DNA from: Arthrobacter sp. YD4
Lineage (GTDB): Bacteria > Actinomycetota > Actinomycetes > Actinomycetales > Micrococcaceae
Length of the DNA: 64,000 nucleotides
Assembly (NCBI RefSeq): GCF_030410515.1
Contig: NZ_JAUHHD010000001.1
Location: forward strand, 186,001-250,000
Direction of reading: 5' to 3'
Position numbers and translations under genes: made by a program. The notes under the pieces are model-generated. The model was not told the origin of the DNA, made no database searches, and saw nothing but the letters and a program-made list of their open reading frames with translations. Each line of letters starts with the position of its first letter. Position 1 is the first letter of the stretch. Below, one piece after another: positions 52,900 through 62,634 of this stretch.

Positions 52900-54651
52900 T
52901 CAGCGCAACGGGACGATGTCCTCCACACCCAGCCGTGCGGCGTCGGCGGATTCGTCGTCCGGCTGTTCCTGGCTGAGCCGTTCGGCGTCCACCCGGGCCA
53001 GGTAGTGCTTGATTTCGCTCTCGCGCTGCGCATCGCTCCAGCCGAGAACTTCACCCATGAGTTTAGCGACTACCGGCGCGGCTGACACACCGCGGTCCCA
53101 GGCCTCGATCGAGATCCGGGTCCGGCGGGTCAGGACGTCCTGCACGTGCCGGGCGCCCTCGAACTTGGCCGCGTAGACCGCCTCGGCGCCCAGGTAGTCG
53201 TCGGCCCCGGGCAGCGGCTCGGCAAGCTCGGGGTTCTCTGCTATGAGGGCCAGGACTTCCGGGGCCATCGAGCCGTACCGGTTGAGCAGGTGTTCGACCC
53301 GGGCCACGTGCACCCCGGTCTCCTCGGCCATCCGGCTGCGCTTGTTCCACGCCGCCTTGAAGCCGCTGGCGCCCAGCAGCGGGATGGACTCCGTGCACGA
53401 CGGCGGGACGCGTTCGTCCATGGTGCGGGTGGCCTCGTCCACGGCGTCCTTTGCCATCACGCGGTAGGTGGTCCACTTGCCGCCGGCGACGACGACAAGG
53501 CCGGGTACCGGGTGCGCCACGATGTGTTCCCGGGAGAGCTTGGCGGTGGAGTCGCTCTCCCCCGCCAGCAGGGGCCGCAGGCCGGCGTAGACGCCCTCGA
53601 CGTCCTCCCGGGTCAGCGGGCGCTTCAGCACCTTGTTGACGTGCTCGAGGATGTAGTCGATGTCCTTGCTGGAGGCCGCAGGATGCGCCTTGTCCAGGTT
53701 CCAGTCGGTGTCGGTGGTGCCGATGATCCAGTGCCGGCCCCAGGGAATGACGAACAGCACCGATTTCTCGGTCCGCAGGATCAGTCCGACGGTGGACTGG
53801 AACCGGTCGCGGGGCACCACCAGGTGGATGCCCTTGGACGCGCGGACCTTCAGCTGGCCGCGGTCCGTGACCATGGCCTGGGTCTCGTCGGTCCACACCC
53901 CGGTGGCGTTGATGACCTGCTTGGCGCGGATGTTGAAGCTGGAGCCGTCCTCGTGGTCGACTACCTTGGCGCCGACCACCCGCTCGCCCTCCCGGAGGAA
54001 GTCCACAACGGCCATCTGGTTCACGGCATGCGCGCCGTAGTAGGCGGCGGTCCGGATGAGGTTCGCGACGTACTTGGCGTCGTCGACCTGGCCGTCGTAG
54101 TAGCGGATGGAGCCGACGAAGGCGTCGTTTTTCAGGCTGGGGGCGGCCCGCAGCGTTCCCCGCCGGCTCAGGTGCTTGTGGAAGGGGACGCCGCGGCTGT
54201 GCCCGCCGGTGATGGACATGGCGTCGTACAGGGCGATGCCGGAGCCGACGTAGGGCCGTTCGACGAAGCGTTTGGTCAGCGGGTAGAGGAACGGGACCGG
54301 ACGGGCCAGGTGCGGGGCCAGGACCGAAAGGATCAGGCCACGCTCGTGCAGCGCCTCCTTGACCAGGGCGAAGTCGAGCATCTCCAGATAGCGCAGGCCG
54401 CCGTGGATGAGCTTCGAGGACCGGCTGGAGGTTCCTGCTGCCCAGTCGTTGGCCTCCACGATGGCGACGCTCAGCCCCCGGGTGACCGCGTCCAGCGCGG
54501 CTCCAGCGCCGACGATGCCGCCGCCGACGATGAGGATGTCGAGTTCCTTGCCGGGCTCCGCGGTTGCCCGCAACGCGGCCAGGGAAGCTTCCCGCTCGTC
54601 GGGTCCAAGCGCGCCTCCGGCCTTGGGAGCACCACCGGGAAAACTGTTCAT
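52900..54651 (-). CDS. glpD: Aerobic glycerol-3-phosphate dehydrogenase
   Basis: 583 residues, full length for this family. The FAD motif is ILIVGGGIVGAGAALDAVTRGLSVAIVE, followed by DWAAGTSSRSSKLIHGGLRYLE. The conserved VVVAGGKWTTYRVMAKDAVDEA segment is near the C-terminal cap, which extends to an acidic end. It oxidises glycerol-3-phosphate to DHAP at the membrane and feeds electrons to quinones. A palindromic site lies 27-45 bases upstream of the ATG, and a lone EIIA gene follows. Confidence 0.96.
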   Translation of the reverse strand: MNSFPGGAPKAGGALGPDEREASLAALRATAEPGKELDILIVGGGIVGAGAALDAVTRGLSVAIVEANDWAAGTSSRSSKLIHGGLRYLEMLDFALVKEALHERGLILSVLAPHLARPVPFLYPLTKRFVERPYVGSGIALYDAMSITGGHSRGVPFHKHLSRRGTLRAAPSLKNDAFVGSIRYYDGQVDDAKYVANLIRTAAYYGAHAVNQMAVVDFLREGERVVGAKVVDHEDGSSFNIRAKQVINATGVWTDETQAMVTDRGQLKVRASKGIHLVVPRDRFQSTVGLILRTEKSVLFVIPWGRHWIIGTTDTDWNLDKAHPAASSKDIDYILEHVNKVLKRPLTREDVEGVYAGLRPLLAGESDSTAKLSREHIVAHPVPGLVVVAGGKWTTYRVMAKDAVDEATRTMDERVPPSCTESIPLLGASGFKAAWNKRSRMAEETGVHVARVEHLLNRYGSMAPEVLALIAENPELAEPLPGADDYLGAEAVYAAKFEGARHVQDVLTRRTRISIEAWDRGVSAAPVVAKLMGEVLGWSDAQRESEIKHYLARVDAERLSQEQPDDESADAARLGVEDIVPLR

Positions 54652-54677
54652 CTCACGCCTCCATCCGGATCAAACCT

Positions 54678-54707
54678 CGTAGTGCACCACACTACGTCCA
54701 AGTTCGG
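54678..54707 (-). promoter_or_regulatory. glpD: glpD operator and partial promoter
   Basis: CGTAGTG (54678-54684), a five-base spacer, then CACTACG (54690-54696) form a perfect seven-base inverted repeat 27 bases upstream of the glpD start. On the minus strand TTGGAC (54707-54702), a -35 like box, precedes it directly, so the site lies between -35 and -10 where a repressor would act. Confidence 0.6.
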
Positions 54708-54754
54708 CGGATGGGCAGGGGCAGGACGGCGGACCGGTTACCCCCTACGCCGGC

Positions 54755-55891
54755 TCAGTTCCCGGCGTAAGGCGAGACGACGACGTCGACGCGCTGGAAT
54801 TCCTTCAGGTCCGAGTAGCCGGTGGTCGCCATCGAGCGGCGCAGGGCGCCGACCAGGTTGGCGGTGCCGTCGGTGTGGTGGCCAGGTCCGAAGAGAACCT
54901 CCTCGAGCGGGCCGACGGTGCCGACGTTGACCCGGTCGCCGCGCGGCAGCTCCAGGTGGTGGGCTTCCTGGCCCCAGTGCCAGCCGCGGCCGGGGGCTTC
55001 CTCGGCGCGGGCGAGGGCGCTGCCGAGCATGACGGCGTCGGCGCCCATGGCGATGGCCTTGACGATGTCGCCCGAGGTGCCCATGCCGCCGTCGGCGATC
55101 ACGTGGACGTAGCGTCCGCCGGATTCGTCCATGTAGTCGCGGCGGGCAGCCGCGACGTCGGAGATGGCGGAGGCCATCGGCGAGTGGATGCCCAGGGCGC
55201 GCCGCGTGGTGGTGGTGGCGCCGCCGCCGAAGCCGACCAGGACGCCCGCGGCGCCGGTGCGCATCAGGTGCAGGGCGGGGGTGTAGCCGGCGGCCCCGCC
55301 GACGATCACCGGGACGTCGAGCTCGTAGATGAACTGCTTGAGGTTCAGCGGCTCGTGGTCCTTGGAGACGTGCTCGGCGGAGACCGTGGTGCCGCGGATA
55401 ACAAAGATGTCGACGCCGGCTGCCAGCACGGTCTTGTAGTGCTCCTGGGTCCGCTGCGGGGTCAGGGACCCGGCGACGGTGACGCCGGCGGCGCGGATCT
55501 CGGCCAGCCGGGAGGTGATGAGTTCGGGCTGGATCGGCGCCTGGTACAGCTCCTGCATGCGGCGGGTGACGGCGGTGGAGCTGTCCTCCGCTTCGAGGGC
55601 CGCCAGCTGGTCCAGCACCGGCTGCGGATCCTCGTACCGGGTCCACAGGCCTTCGAGGTCCAGGACGCCGAGGCCGCCGAGACGGCCGAGAGCGATGGCG
55701 GTTTCCGGCGACATGGCCGAATCCATGGGTGCCGCGATCACCGGCATGTCGAACTTGTAGGCATCGATCTGCCAGGAAACGGAGACGTCCTTGGGGTCAC
55801 GCGTACGGCGGTTGGGGACGATCGCAATGTCATCCAGGGAGTAGGCACGACGCCCACGCTTGCCTCGGCCAATCTCAATCTCGTAAGTCAC
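54755..55891 (-). CDS. guaB3: GuaB3 family IMP dehydrogenase-related protein
   Basis: 378 residues from a GTG start. The IMPDH barrel is present without the CBS insert, as in actinobacterial GuaB3. Segments seen are IEIGRGKRGRRAYSLDDIAIVPNRRTRDPKDVSVSW, MPVIAAPMDSAMSPETAIALGRLGGLGVLDLEGLWTRY, the phosphate loop VLVGFGGGATTTTRRALGI and the end HVIADGGMGTSGDIVKAIAMGADAVMLGSALARA. The catalytic cysteine loop of true IMPDH is not present. Its activity is not settled. Confidence 0.93.
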   Translation of the reverse strand: MTYEIEIGRGKRGRRAYSLDDIAIVPNRRTRDPKDVSVSWQIDAYKFDMPVIAAPMDSAMSPETAIALGRLGGLGVLDLEGLWTRYEDPQPVLDQLAALEAEDSSTAVTRRMQELYQAPIQPELITSRLAEIRAAGVTVAGSLTPQRTQEHYKTVLAAGVDIFVIRGTTVSAEHVSKDHEPLNLKQFIYELDVPVIVGGAAGYTPALHLMRTGAAGVLVGFGGGATTTTRRALGIHSPMASAISDVAAARRDYMDESGGRYVHVIADGGMGTSGDIVKAIAMGADAVMLGSALARAEEAPGRGWHWGQEAHHLELPRGDRVNVGTVGPLEEVLFGPGHHTDGTANLVGALRRSMATTGYSDLKEFQRVDVVVSPYAGN

Positions 55892-55935
55892 TGCTCTAGG
55901 TTATCCCAGGCCCGGCCCGGGATGCCTGCGGCCGG

Positions 55936-55963
55936 CCGCCATGGGCAGCGCTGCCCATGGCGG
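55936..55963. promoter_or_regulatory. Perfect 28-base palindrome upstream of guaB3 and the WXG100 gene
   Basis: Two 14-base arms (55936-55949 and 55950-55963) are exact inverted copies with no spacer; CCATGG occurs at each end. A further G-T and G-C pair extend it. It lies between divergent genes, 44 bases from the guaB3 start and 68 from the WXG100 gene start, so it may be an operator for either or form a cruciform. Confidence 0.7.
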
Positions 55964-56031
55964 TCCCGCGGGCCTGTCCCCTACGCTGGGGTCACACCAG
56001 CCCCCATTCATCCCTTCCTGGAGGACCATCC

Positions 56032-56925
56032 ATGGCCCCTGGCCTTTACGGCGCCGACGTCGAGCAGTTGCGGTCCTTGTCAAAGTCCATGGGGCTGTCC
56101 GGGTCGCGGCTCTCCGACACCGAGCGCCGGATCAACTCCCTGGTGGCGGGAGCCGCCTGGCAGGGCGCCGATGCCGGCCGGTTCCGCAGCGAGTGGAGCG
56201 GCACCCTGAAGCCGCTCCTCAGCAGGGCCTCGCAGTCGCTGGCGGAGGCCTCGAAGCTCCTCCTCACCCAGGCCAACGAGCAGGAGGCGGCCAGCGCGCA
56301 GGGTGGAACCGCGGGAACCCCCGGCACCGGAGGCACCTCCCGCCCCGGCACTCCCGCCGGCAGCCCCTCCGGCAGTGCCAGTGGCACCGGGCAGGAAACC
56401 GGCCTCGAGACGATCATCGCCGGGGCCGGCGGGGCACCGTGGTTGGCAGGGAACGCTGCCGTCACCTCGGCCGGGCTCTACGCGGACAAACTGTTGGACA
56501 CCATGGCCAAGGGCGGGCTGGTCACGAAGCTGACCAACTGGCCCATGCTCGGCGCCCAGTACGGCCAGGCCGCCGAAGCCGGCTACGTCCGCGGCACCCA
56601 ACTCCTCAACGGCACCTCCCTGCTGGGGCGGCTGTCCGGCGGGTTGGGCATCATCACCGGCGGCCTGCAACTGGCGCAGGGAATAGCGACGGACAACACC
56701 GGGATGAAGATCGACGGCGGCATCTCCACCATCCTCGCCGCGGGCAGCTTCGTTCCGGTGGCGGGACCCTTCTTTGCCGTCGCCGGGGTCGCATGGGGTG
56801 GGGCCGGCCTGCTCGCCAGCAAGTTGGGCTACGGCTCAGCCTCCGAAATGATCGGCGACGGCGCCACACATGTCGCCGACGCCGTGGCCGACGGCGCCAA
56901 AAAGGTGTGGGGCTGGCTCACCTGA
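56032..56925 (+). CDS. WXG100-type protein with hydrophobic C-terminal region
   Basis: 297 residues from an ATG with GGAGGACC upstream. Residues about 1-90 form a WXG100/ESAT-6-like helical hairpin: LYGADVEQLRSLSKSM, then AAWQGADAGRFRSEWSG, carrying the W-x-G turn. A Gly/Thr/Ser/Pro-rich linker (about 90-125) leads to a helical C-terminal half with glycine-rich hydrophobic stretches (GGLGIITGGLQLAQGIA, ISTILAAGSFVPVAGPFFAVAGVAWGGAGLLA) that could insert in membranes. It ends KKVWGWLT. This looks like a type VII secretion substrate with a possible effector part. No nuclease or other toxin motif is seen. Confidence 0.78.
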   Translation: MAPGLYGADVEQLRSLSKSMGLSGSRLSDTERRINSLVAGAAWQGADAGRFRSEWSGTLKPLLSRASQSLAEASKLLLTQANEQEAASAQGGTAGTPGTGGTSRPGTPAGSPSGSASGTGQETGLETIIAGAGGAPWLAGNAAVTSAGLYADKLLDTMAKGGLVTKLTNWPMLGAQYGQAAEAGYVRGTQLLNGTSLLGRLSGGLGIITGGLQLAQGIATDNTGMKIDGGISTILAAGSFVPVAGPFFAVAGVAWGGAGLLASKLGYGSASEMIGDGATHVADAVADGAKKVWGWLT

Positions 56926-57016
56926 GCCGCCCATCCCCCCTTCTCCCTAGACTGGGACCAGAGACCGAGACCCGAACTACCATCCAACCTCCAGACCCGT
57001 CGCCCGAAAGGCAGTC

Positions 57017-57646
57017 ATGACCGCGCAAGACGACGCACCCCTGCTTATCACCGAGCACGAACTGATCGCCCTGGTCGCCTTGGCGGGGACCGACGCGGCC
57101 CTGAAGTGCCAGCGCTTGTTCCGGCTGGACCACGCCGCCGGAGCGCCGCTGGAACAGGCCGGGGTCAGCACGCTCCTGGAACGGGGGCTGATGACCGTCG
57201 AGGCCGACGCCCTGGTGCCGGTCGGGCAGGCCGCCAGTGTGGCGGCCGCACTGGCCGGTGCCGATGCGTGGCTGGAAATCGCGCTGGTCACCCCCCAAGC
57301 CGACCACGTGTACTTCCTCTTCGGCTCCGCCGACGGCGCCCTGATTCTCAGCCTGAGCAAGTACGGGGTGCACGAACTGCGCCCGCTCACCGATGCCGAG
57401 GGAATGATTGTCACGGCCGTCGAGATGGTGAATTTCTACCTGGGCGCGTCGCCGGACGGGCGGCCTGCCGCGGCCACCGTCCGGCGCCATCTCCCGGACG
57501 GCGCCTCCCACGCCGTGCACGTGAAGGCGGACCCGGACGGGTCCCTCGAACTCCGCGCCGGCGACGACGGCAGCGAGGCGGTCCCCCTCCGTCCCGAGGA
57601 CCTGGACTCCAGCCTCCGCAGGGGCCTCGGCCTGCAGCCGGCATGA
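57017..57646 (+). CDS. Hypothetical protein downstream of the WXG100 gene, EspG-like plan
   Basis: 209 residues, ATG with GAAAGGCAG upstream. The order of elements is LLITEHELIALVALAG, a helix with ALKCQRLFRLDHAAG, LLERGLMTVEADALVPVGQAASVAAALAGADAWLEIALV, a beta-rich middle (HVYFLFGSADGALILSLSKYGVHEL) and an acidic end. This recalls the layout of EspG-type ESX secretion chaperones, but similarity is only in plan, so the name is a hypothesis. The stop overlaps the next start (ATGA). It may be the partner of the WXG100 protein. Confidence 0.6.
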   Translation: MTAQDDAPLLITEHELIALVALAGTDAALKCQRLFRLDHAAGAPLEQAGVSTLLERGLMTVEADALVPVGQAASVAAALAGADAWLEIALVTPQADHVYFLFGSADGALILSLSKYGVHELRPLTDAEGMIVTAVEMVNFYLGASPDGRPAAATVRRHLPDGASHAVHVKADPDGSLELRAGDDGSEAVPLRPEDLDSSLRRGLGLQPA

Positions 57647-58290
57647 CCGACCCGTCAACGTTCGCCCGGGACCGGCCCGCGCATCCCCTCGACCACTGGG
57701 CCTCGCCGGAACTGGCCCGGGTCAGCCCGCCGAACGCCCCGTCCCGCCTGCGCCAGTTAGCCGACGCGCAGGCGGCCCGGGCCGCGGCCTGGAGCGCTGC
57801 CATCGCCGCCGGACCCGTGCTGCTGCTGGCGGGGGCCTTCATCTCGGCCCTGTCCGGAAACCCCGCCTGGGTCCTGGCTCTCGGCGCGGCCGGAGTGCTG
57901 TTGGCGGTGCCGGGCATCGTGGCCTGGAAACGGGTCCGCGCAACGCTGCCGGACGCCGGCGCCAGCCTGGTCACCCGCGGCCCGGGGTCGGCGCGCGGCG
58001 GCATCATGATGGTCGCGGTGCTGGCCGTAGTCCTCGGAGCCATCCTGGGGTTCGTCTCCCCCGGCATCGCTGCCCGGGGCGGCTCAACGCTGGCCGCGGT
58101 GGCCGGCGCCTACGTCCTGCTGGTCGCGCTCCTGGTGGCTTGCATCCTGGTCCCCGCCGTGGTCCTGGGCCGCGGGCGGCAATCCTTCCGCCGCAGGATC
58201 GGCTCGGACCCGCGCCTCCGTGCCGCAGTGGAGGCAGACCTGGCTACCTGGCGCGACCCACGCGGTGCCGCGGGCTACGGACCGCTCTGA
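57643..58290 (+). CDS. Membrane protein of the WXG100 locus
   Basis: 215 residues, ATG overlapping the previous stop. A hydrophilic N-terminal region (about 1-45) and four membrane spans follow: AWSAAIAAGPVLLLAGAFISAL, WVLALGAAGVLLAVPGIVAW, MMVAVLAVVLGAILGFVSPGIA and LAAVAGAYVLLVALLVACILVPAVVL. The end is basic and Asp/Arg-rich. Not recognised as any ESX core component. Its coupling to the upstream gene suggests a joint role. Confidence 0.68.
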   Translation: MTDPSTFARDRPAHPLDHWASPELARVSPPNAPSRLRQLADAQAARAAAWSAAIAAGPVLLLAGAFISALSGNPAWVLALGAAGVLLAVPGIVAWKRVRATLPDAGASLVTRGPGSARGGIMMVAVLAVVLGAILGFVSPGIAARGGSTLAAVAGAYVLLVALLVACILVPAVVLGRGRQSFRRRIGSDPRLRAAVEADLATWRDPRGAAGYGPL

Positions 58291-58309
58291 CGATGGCCGG
58301 GCACTAATC

Positions 58310-58918
58310 ATGGCCGAGCGCTGGATTTTTGACGGACACATCGCCGGGATTGGCGCCGCGTCCGGTTTCCGGGCTGTGATCGGCATCTGGCATTCCTCCC
58401 CCTTGGGCGTCTTCGCCGATGTGATGGTCCAGGAGGCCACCGGACGGCGGCTGCTGCTGGCACCCTCCGCGGCGGTGGCGGAGTTTGTCGCCGCCACCTA
58501 TCAGTTCGACGAGGTACGGATTGTGGGAGTGGACGCCGGGCTCGACGGCGGCCGGCTCACCATCGCCGCCGGTACCCTGGCAATCGAGGCAGGCATCGGC
58601 ACCCGCACGGTGACCGGCGTCGGGCTCCGTGCGGTCCCTCGCCGGCTTGCCGTCCACCCCGCCTGGCTGACCGCGATCAATCCCCTCGCCGCCCTTTTCA
58701 GCCCGGGTGCCCGGACAGCCGGCACCGCCGGGAACGGCAGAAGGGAGTTCTACGGCGTCACCGACCTGCACCGGATCACCGACGCCCGGGTCCGCTGGGA
58801 CGGCGAAGACCAAGGCGCGCTGGTGCCTATCCGGCCGGCGGTAACCTTCGGCTTCAGCAGCGTCCCTGCCCGGCCCGCCGTGGCGACGGTCCGCACCACG
58901 ATCCTTTCCGGAGACTGA
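58310..58918 (+). CDS. Hypothetical protein of the WXG100 locus
   Basis: 202 residues from the ATG of MAERWIFDGH, 20 bases after the previous stop. It is soluble and beta-rich with no membrane span except a short hydrophobic patch. Conserved-looking blocks are GASGFRAVIGIWHSSPLGVFADVMVQEATGRRLLLAP and FVAATYQFDEVRIVGVDAG. A late Gly/Arg patch (GTAGNGRREFYGV) follows. I do not recognise a family. It is the last gene of the locus and converges on the ABC exporter gene, 41 bases away. Confidence 0.62.
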   Translation: MAERWIFDGHIAGIGAASGFRAVIGIWHSSPLGVFADVMVQEATGRRLLLAPSAAVAEFVAATYQFDEVRIVGVDAGLDGGRLTIAAGTLAIEAGIGTRTVTGVGLRAVPRRLAVHPAWLTAINPLAALFSPGARTAGTAGNGRREFYGVTDLHRITDARVRWDGEDQGALVPIRPAVTFGFSSVPARPAVATVRTTILSGD

Positions 58919-58959
58919 GCCGTGCGGTGGGGCAGCCTGCGATCCTCCCGTCCTGGAGG

Positions 58960-60795
58960 TCAGCCGGCGTCGGCGTCACTCAACTGCGATTCGAACATCC
59001 GGAAGTAGCGGCCGCGCAGGGCGACGAGGTCCTTGTGGGTGCCCTGCTCCACCACGCGGCCGTCCTCAAGCATGTAGACCACGTCGGCTTTCTCGATCGT
59101 GGCGAGACGGTGGCTGATGGCGATGATGGTGCTGCTTCGGTCCGCGAACAGCCGGGTGAAAATCCGGTGCTCGGCGAGCGCGTCGATCGCCGACGTCGGT
59201 TCGTCCATCACCATGAAGGCGGCGTCCCGGTAGAAGTTCCGGGCCATGGCCAGCCGCTGCCACTGCCCGCCGGAGAGGCCGCTGCCCTTGCGCCCGCGGG
59301 GGTCCTCCATCCAGTTGCTGACGTGGTTGTCCAGGCCGTTGGGGAGCTTGAGGATGAAGTCCAGCGCCTCGGCGTCTGCCGCTGCCCGGCGGATCCGTGC
59401 GTCGTCCGGCGGGGCGTCGACGTCGCCGAAGCGGATGTTCTCCGCGGCGGTGGCGAACTCGTACTTCAGGAACTCCTGGCTGAGCACCGCCAGGTGGCGG
59501 TGCCAGGAGGTGACGTCGACGGCGGCCAGGTCGACGCCGTCCAGCAGCACCTGGCCCGAGTCGGGGTGGTACAGCCCGGCGAGGATCCGGATCAGGGTGG
59601 ACTTGCCGGCGCCATTCTCCCCCACGATCGCGACGTGCTGGCCCTGCCGGATGGTCAGCGAGATGCCCTTGATGACTTCGAGGTCGCTGCCGGTATAGGT
59701 GAAGCGGATATCCCGCAGTTCCACGGTGCGGGGTGCCTGCAGCAGCGGCGGCGCGTGCTCGGAGTGCACCGGCAGCGCCGTGAAGAGCTCGTAGTCCTTG
59801 AGGTTGGCGAGGTCCTCGTCGATGGAACTCAGGGAGGAGACCAGGTTGTTCGCCGTGGACAGGGCCCGGCTGACGATCTGCTGGACGTAGAGGAACTGGC
59901 CGACCGGCTGGGCCCGGGCGATGATCTGCCCGACGACCCAGATCAGCGCCACCACCTCGGCGCCGTACTGGAGCGCGTCGGCGGCGAGCTGGCGGGGGAT
60001 GTAGCGTTTCTGGAAGTCCAGCCGCCGTTTCTCGTCGGCGTCGCGGAGCCGTGACCGGAGCCCCATCAGGTAGCCGACGATCCCGTAGAGCCGCATCTCG
60101 GCGATGTGCTGGGGCCGCAGCAGGTTGGTTTCGATCATCCGCCGCTGCCGGCGCGAATCCACCTGGGTGTTCCAGTGGGCGATCTGCTCCCGGGAGAGCT
60201 TGAACTGCAGGTAAACGCTGGGCACGATCGCCACCAGAACGATCACGGCGATCCACCAGCTGACCAGCCAAAGTGCCCCGATCGCCAGCACCACGGAGAC
60301 CAGCTGCGTGAAAATCGCGGCAATCCGGTCCAGGACCCGGGCGTAGGAGTCGGAGAAGCGCTTGGCCCGGTCGTACAGGTCTACGGTCTCCTTGTCGTCG
60401 TAGCGCCAGAACTCCAGGGCCAGGAACCGCTCGTACATCAGGTCGCCCACGATCGCACCGACCCGGAAGCTCATCAGCTGTTGAATGTAGCGGTCCACGC
60501 TGCTGAACGCGCCCCAGAACAGGCCAAGGGCGGCGGTAACAATGACGTAGACGATCGCCTGCTGCCCGGCGGCGGCGTTGCCCGCGTAGGCCGCGGCCAG
60601 CGCGGTCGTCGTCAGCGCGGCGAAGTAGGTGGTGACCAGCGGCAACAGCGCCGAGATTAGCGAGCCGGCCACTTTCATGACGACGGCGGCGGGCGAGGCG
60701 CGGAAACTGACCCGCAGCACCTGCGCTACGGCCCGGGCGTAGGGCCGCAAGGCGAGCTTCCGTGCCGGTTCGCGCGCGGGCAGGAGTTCGGACAT
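58960..60795 (-). CDS. ABC exporter (fused permease and ATPase)
   Basis: 611 residues. Six membrane spans occupy about 25-310 and the ATPase domain follows: Walker A IVGENGAGKSTLIRIL, signature GLSGGQWQRLAMARNF, Walker B AAFMVMDEPTSAIDALAEH and the His switch IAISHRL. A long acidic loop between the two holds a helical DEKRRLDFQKRY motif. It is a half transporter that works as a dimer. The substrate is unknown. guaB lies upstream past a strong terminator. Confidence 0.92.
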   Translation of the reverse strand: MSELLPAREPARKLALRPYARAVAQVLRVSFRASPAAVVMKVAGSLISALLPLVTTYFAALTTTALAAAYAGNAAAGQQAIVYVIVTAALGLFWGAFSSVDRYIQQLMSFRVGAIVGDLMYERFLALEFWRYDDKETVDLYDRAKRFSDSYARVLDRIAAIFTQLVSVVLAIGALWLVSWWIAVIVLVAIVPSVYLQFKLSREQIAHWNTQVDSRRQRRMIETNLLRPQHIAEMRLYGIVGYLMGLRSRLRDADEKRRLDFQKRYIPRQLAADALQYGAEVVALIWVVGQIIARAQPVGQFLYVQQIVSRALSTANNLVSSLSSIDEDLANLKDYELFTALPVHSEHAPPLLQAPRTVELRDIRFTYTGSDLEVIKGISLTIRQGQHVAIVGENGAGKSTLIRILAGLYHPDSGQVLLDGVDLAAVDVTSWHRHLAVLSQEFLKYEFATAAENIRFGDVDAPPDDARIRRAAADAEALDFILKLPNGLDNHVSNWMEDPRGRKGSGLSGGQWQRLAMARNFYRDAAFMVMDEPTSAIDALAEHRIFTRLFADRSSTIIAISHRLATIEKADVVYMLEDGRVVEQGTHKDLVALRGRYFRMFESQLSDADAG

Positions 60796-60830
60796 AGCTT
60801 CAGCCTAGGTCACGCGCCCAACGCCACGGA

Positions 60831-60878
60831 CACGCGAAAGGGGCCGTTCTGAGTGATCAGAACGGCCCCTTTCGCGTG
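60831..60878 (-). terminator. guaB terminator with a perfect 22-base stem
   Basis: Arms 60831-60852 and 60857-60878 are exact inverted copies around a GTGA loop. The stem has an A-run and T-run near its base, so it can stop transcription in both directions. It lies 23 bases beyond the guaB stop codon. Confidence 0.9.
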
Positions 60879-60900
60879 CCGGTCGGGCAACCTGTTCGGG

Positions 60901-62517
<1,617 letters not shown>

Positions 62518-62634
62518 CTAGAACCTTGGCGCCGATCCCCATATTCCGGGCGGCGGGTGTGAGCCGCTTCATCCGGGGAGCCAGCCAGGGCACGGCGGCG
62601 CGAGTGCGGCGCCCGGACGGCACGCGGGCGCCGC

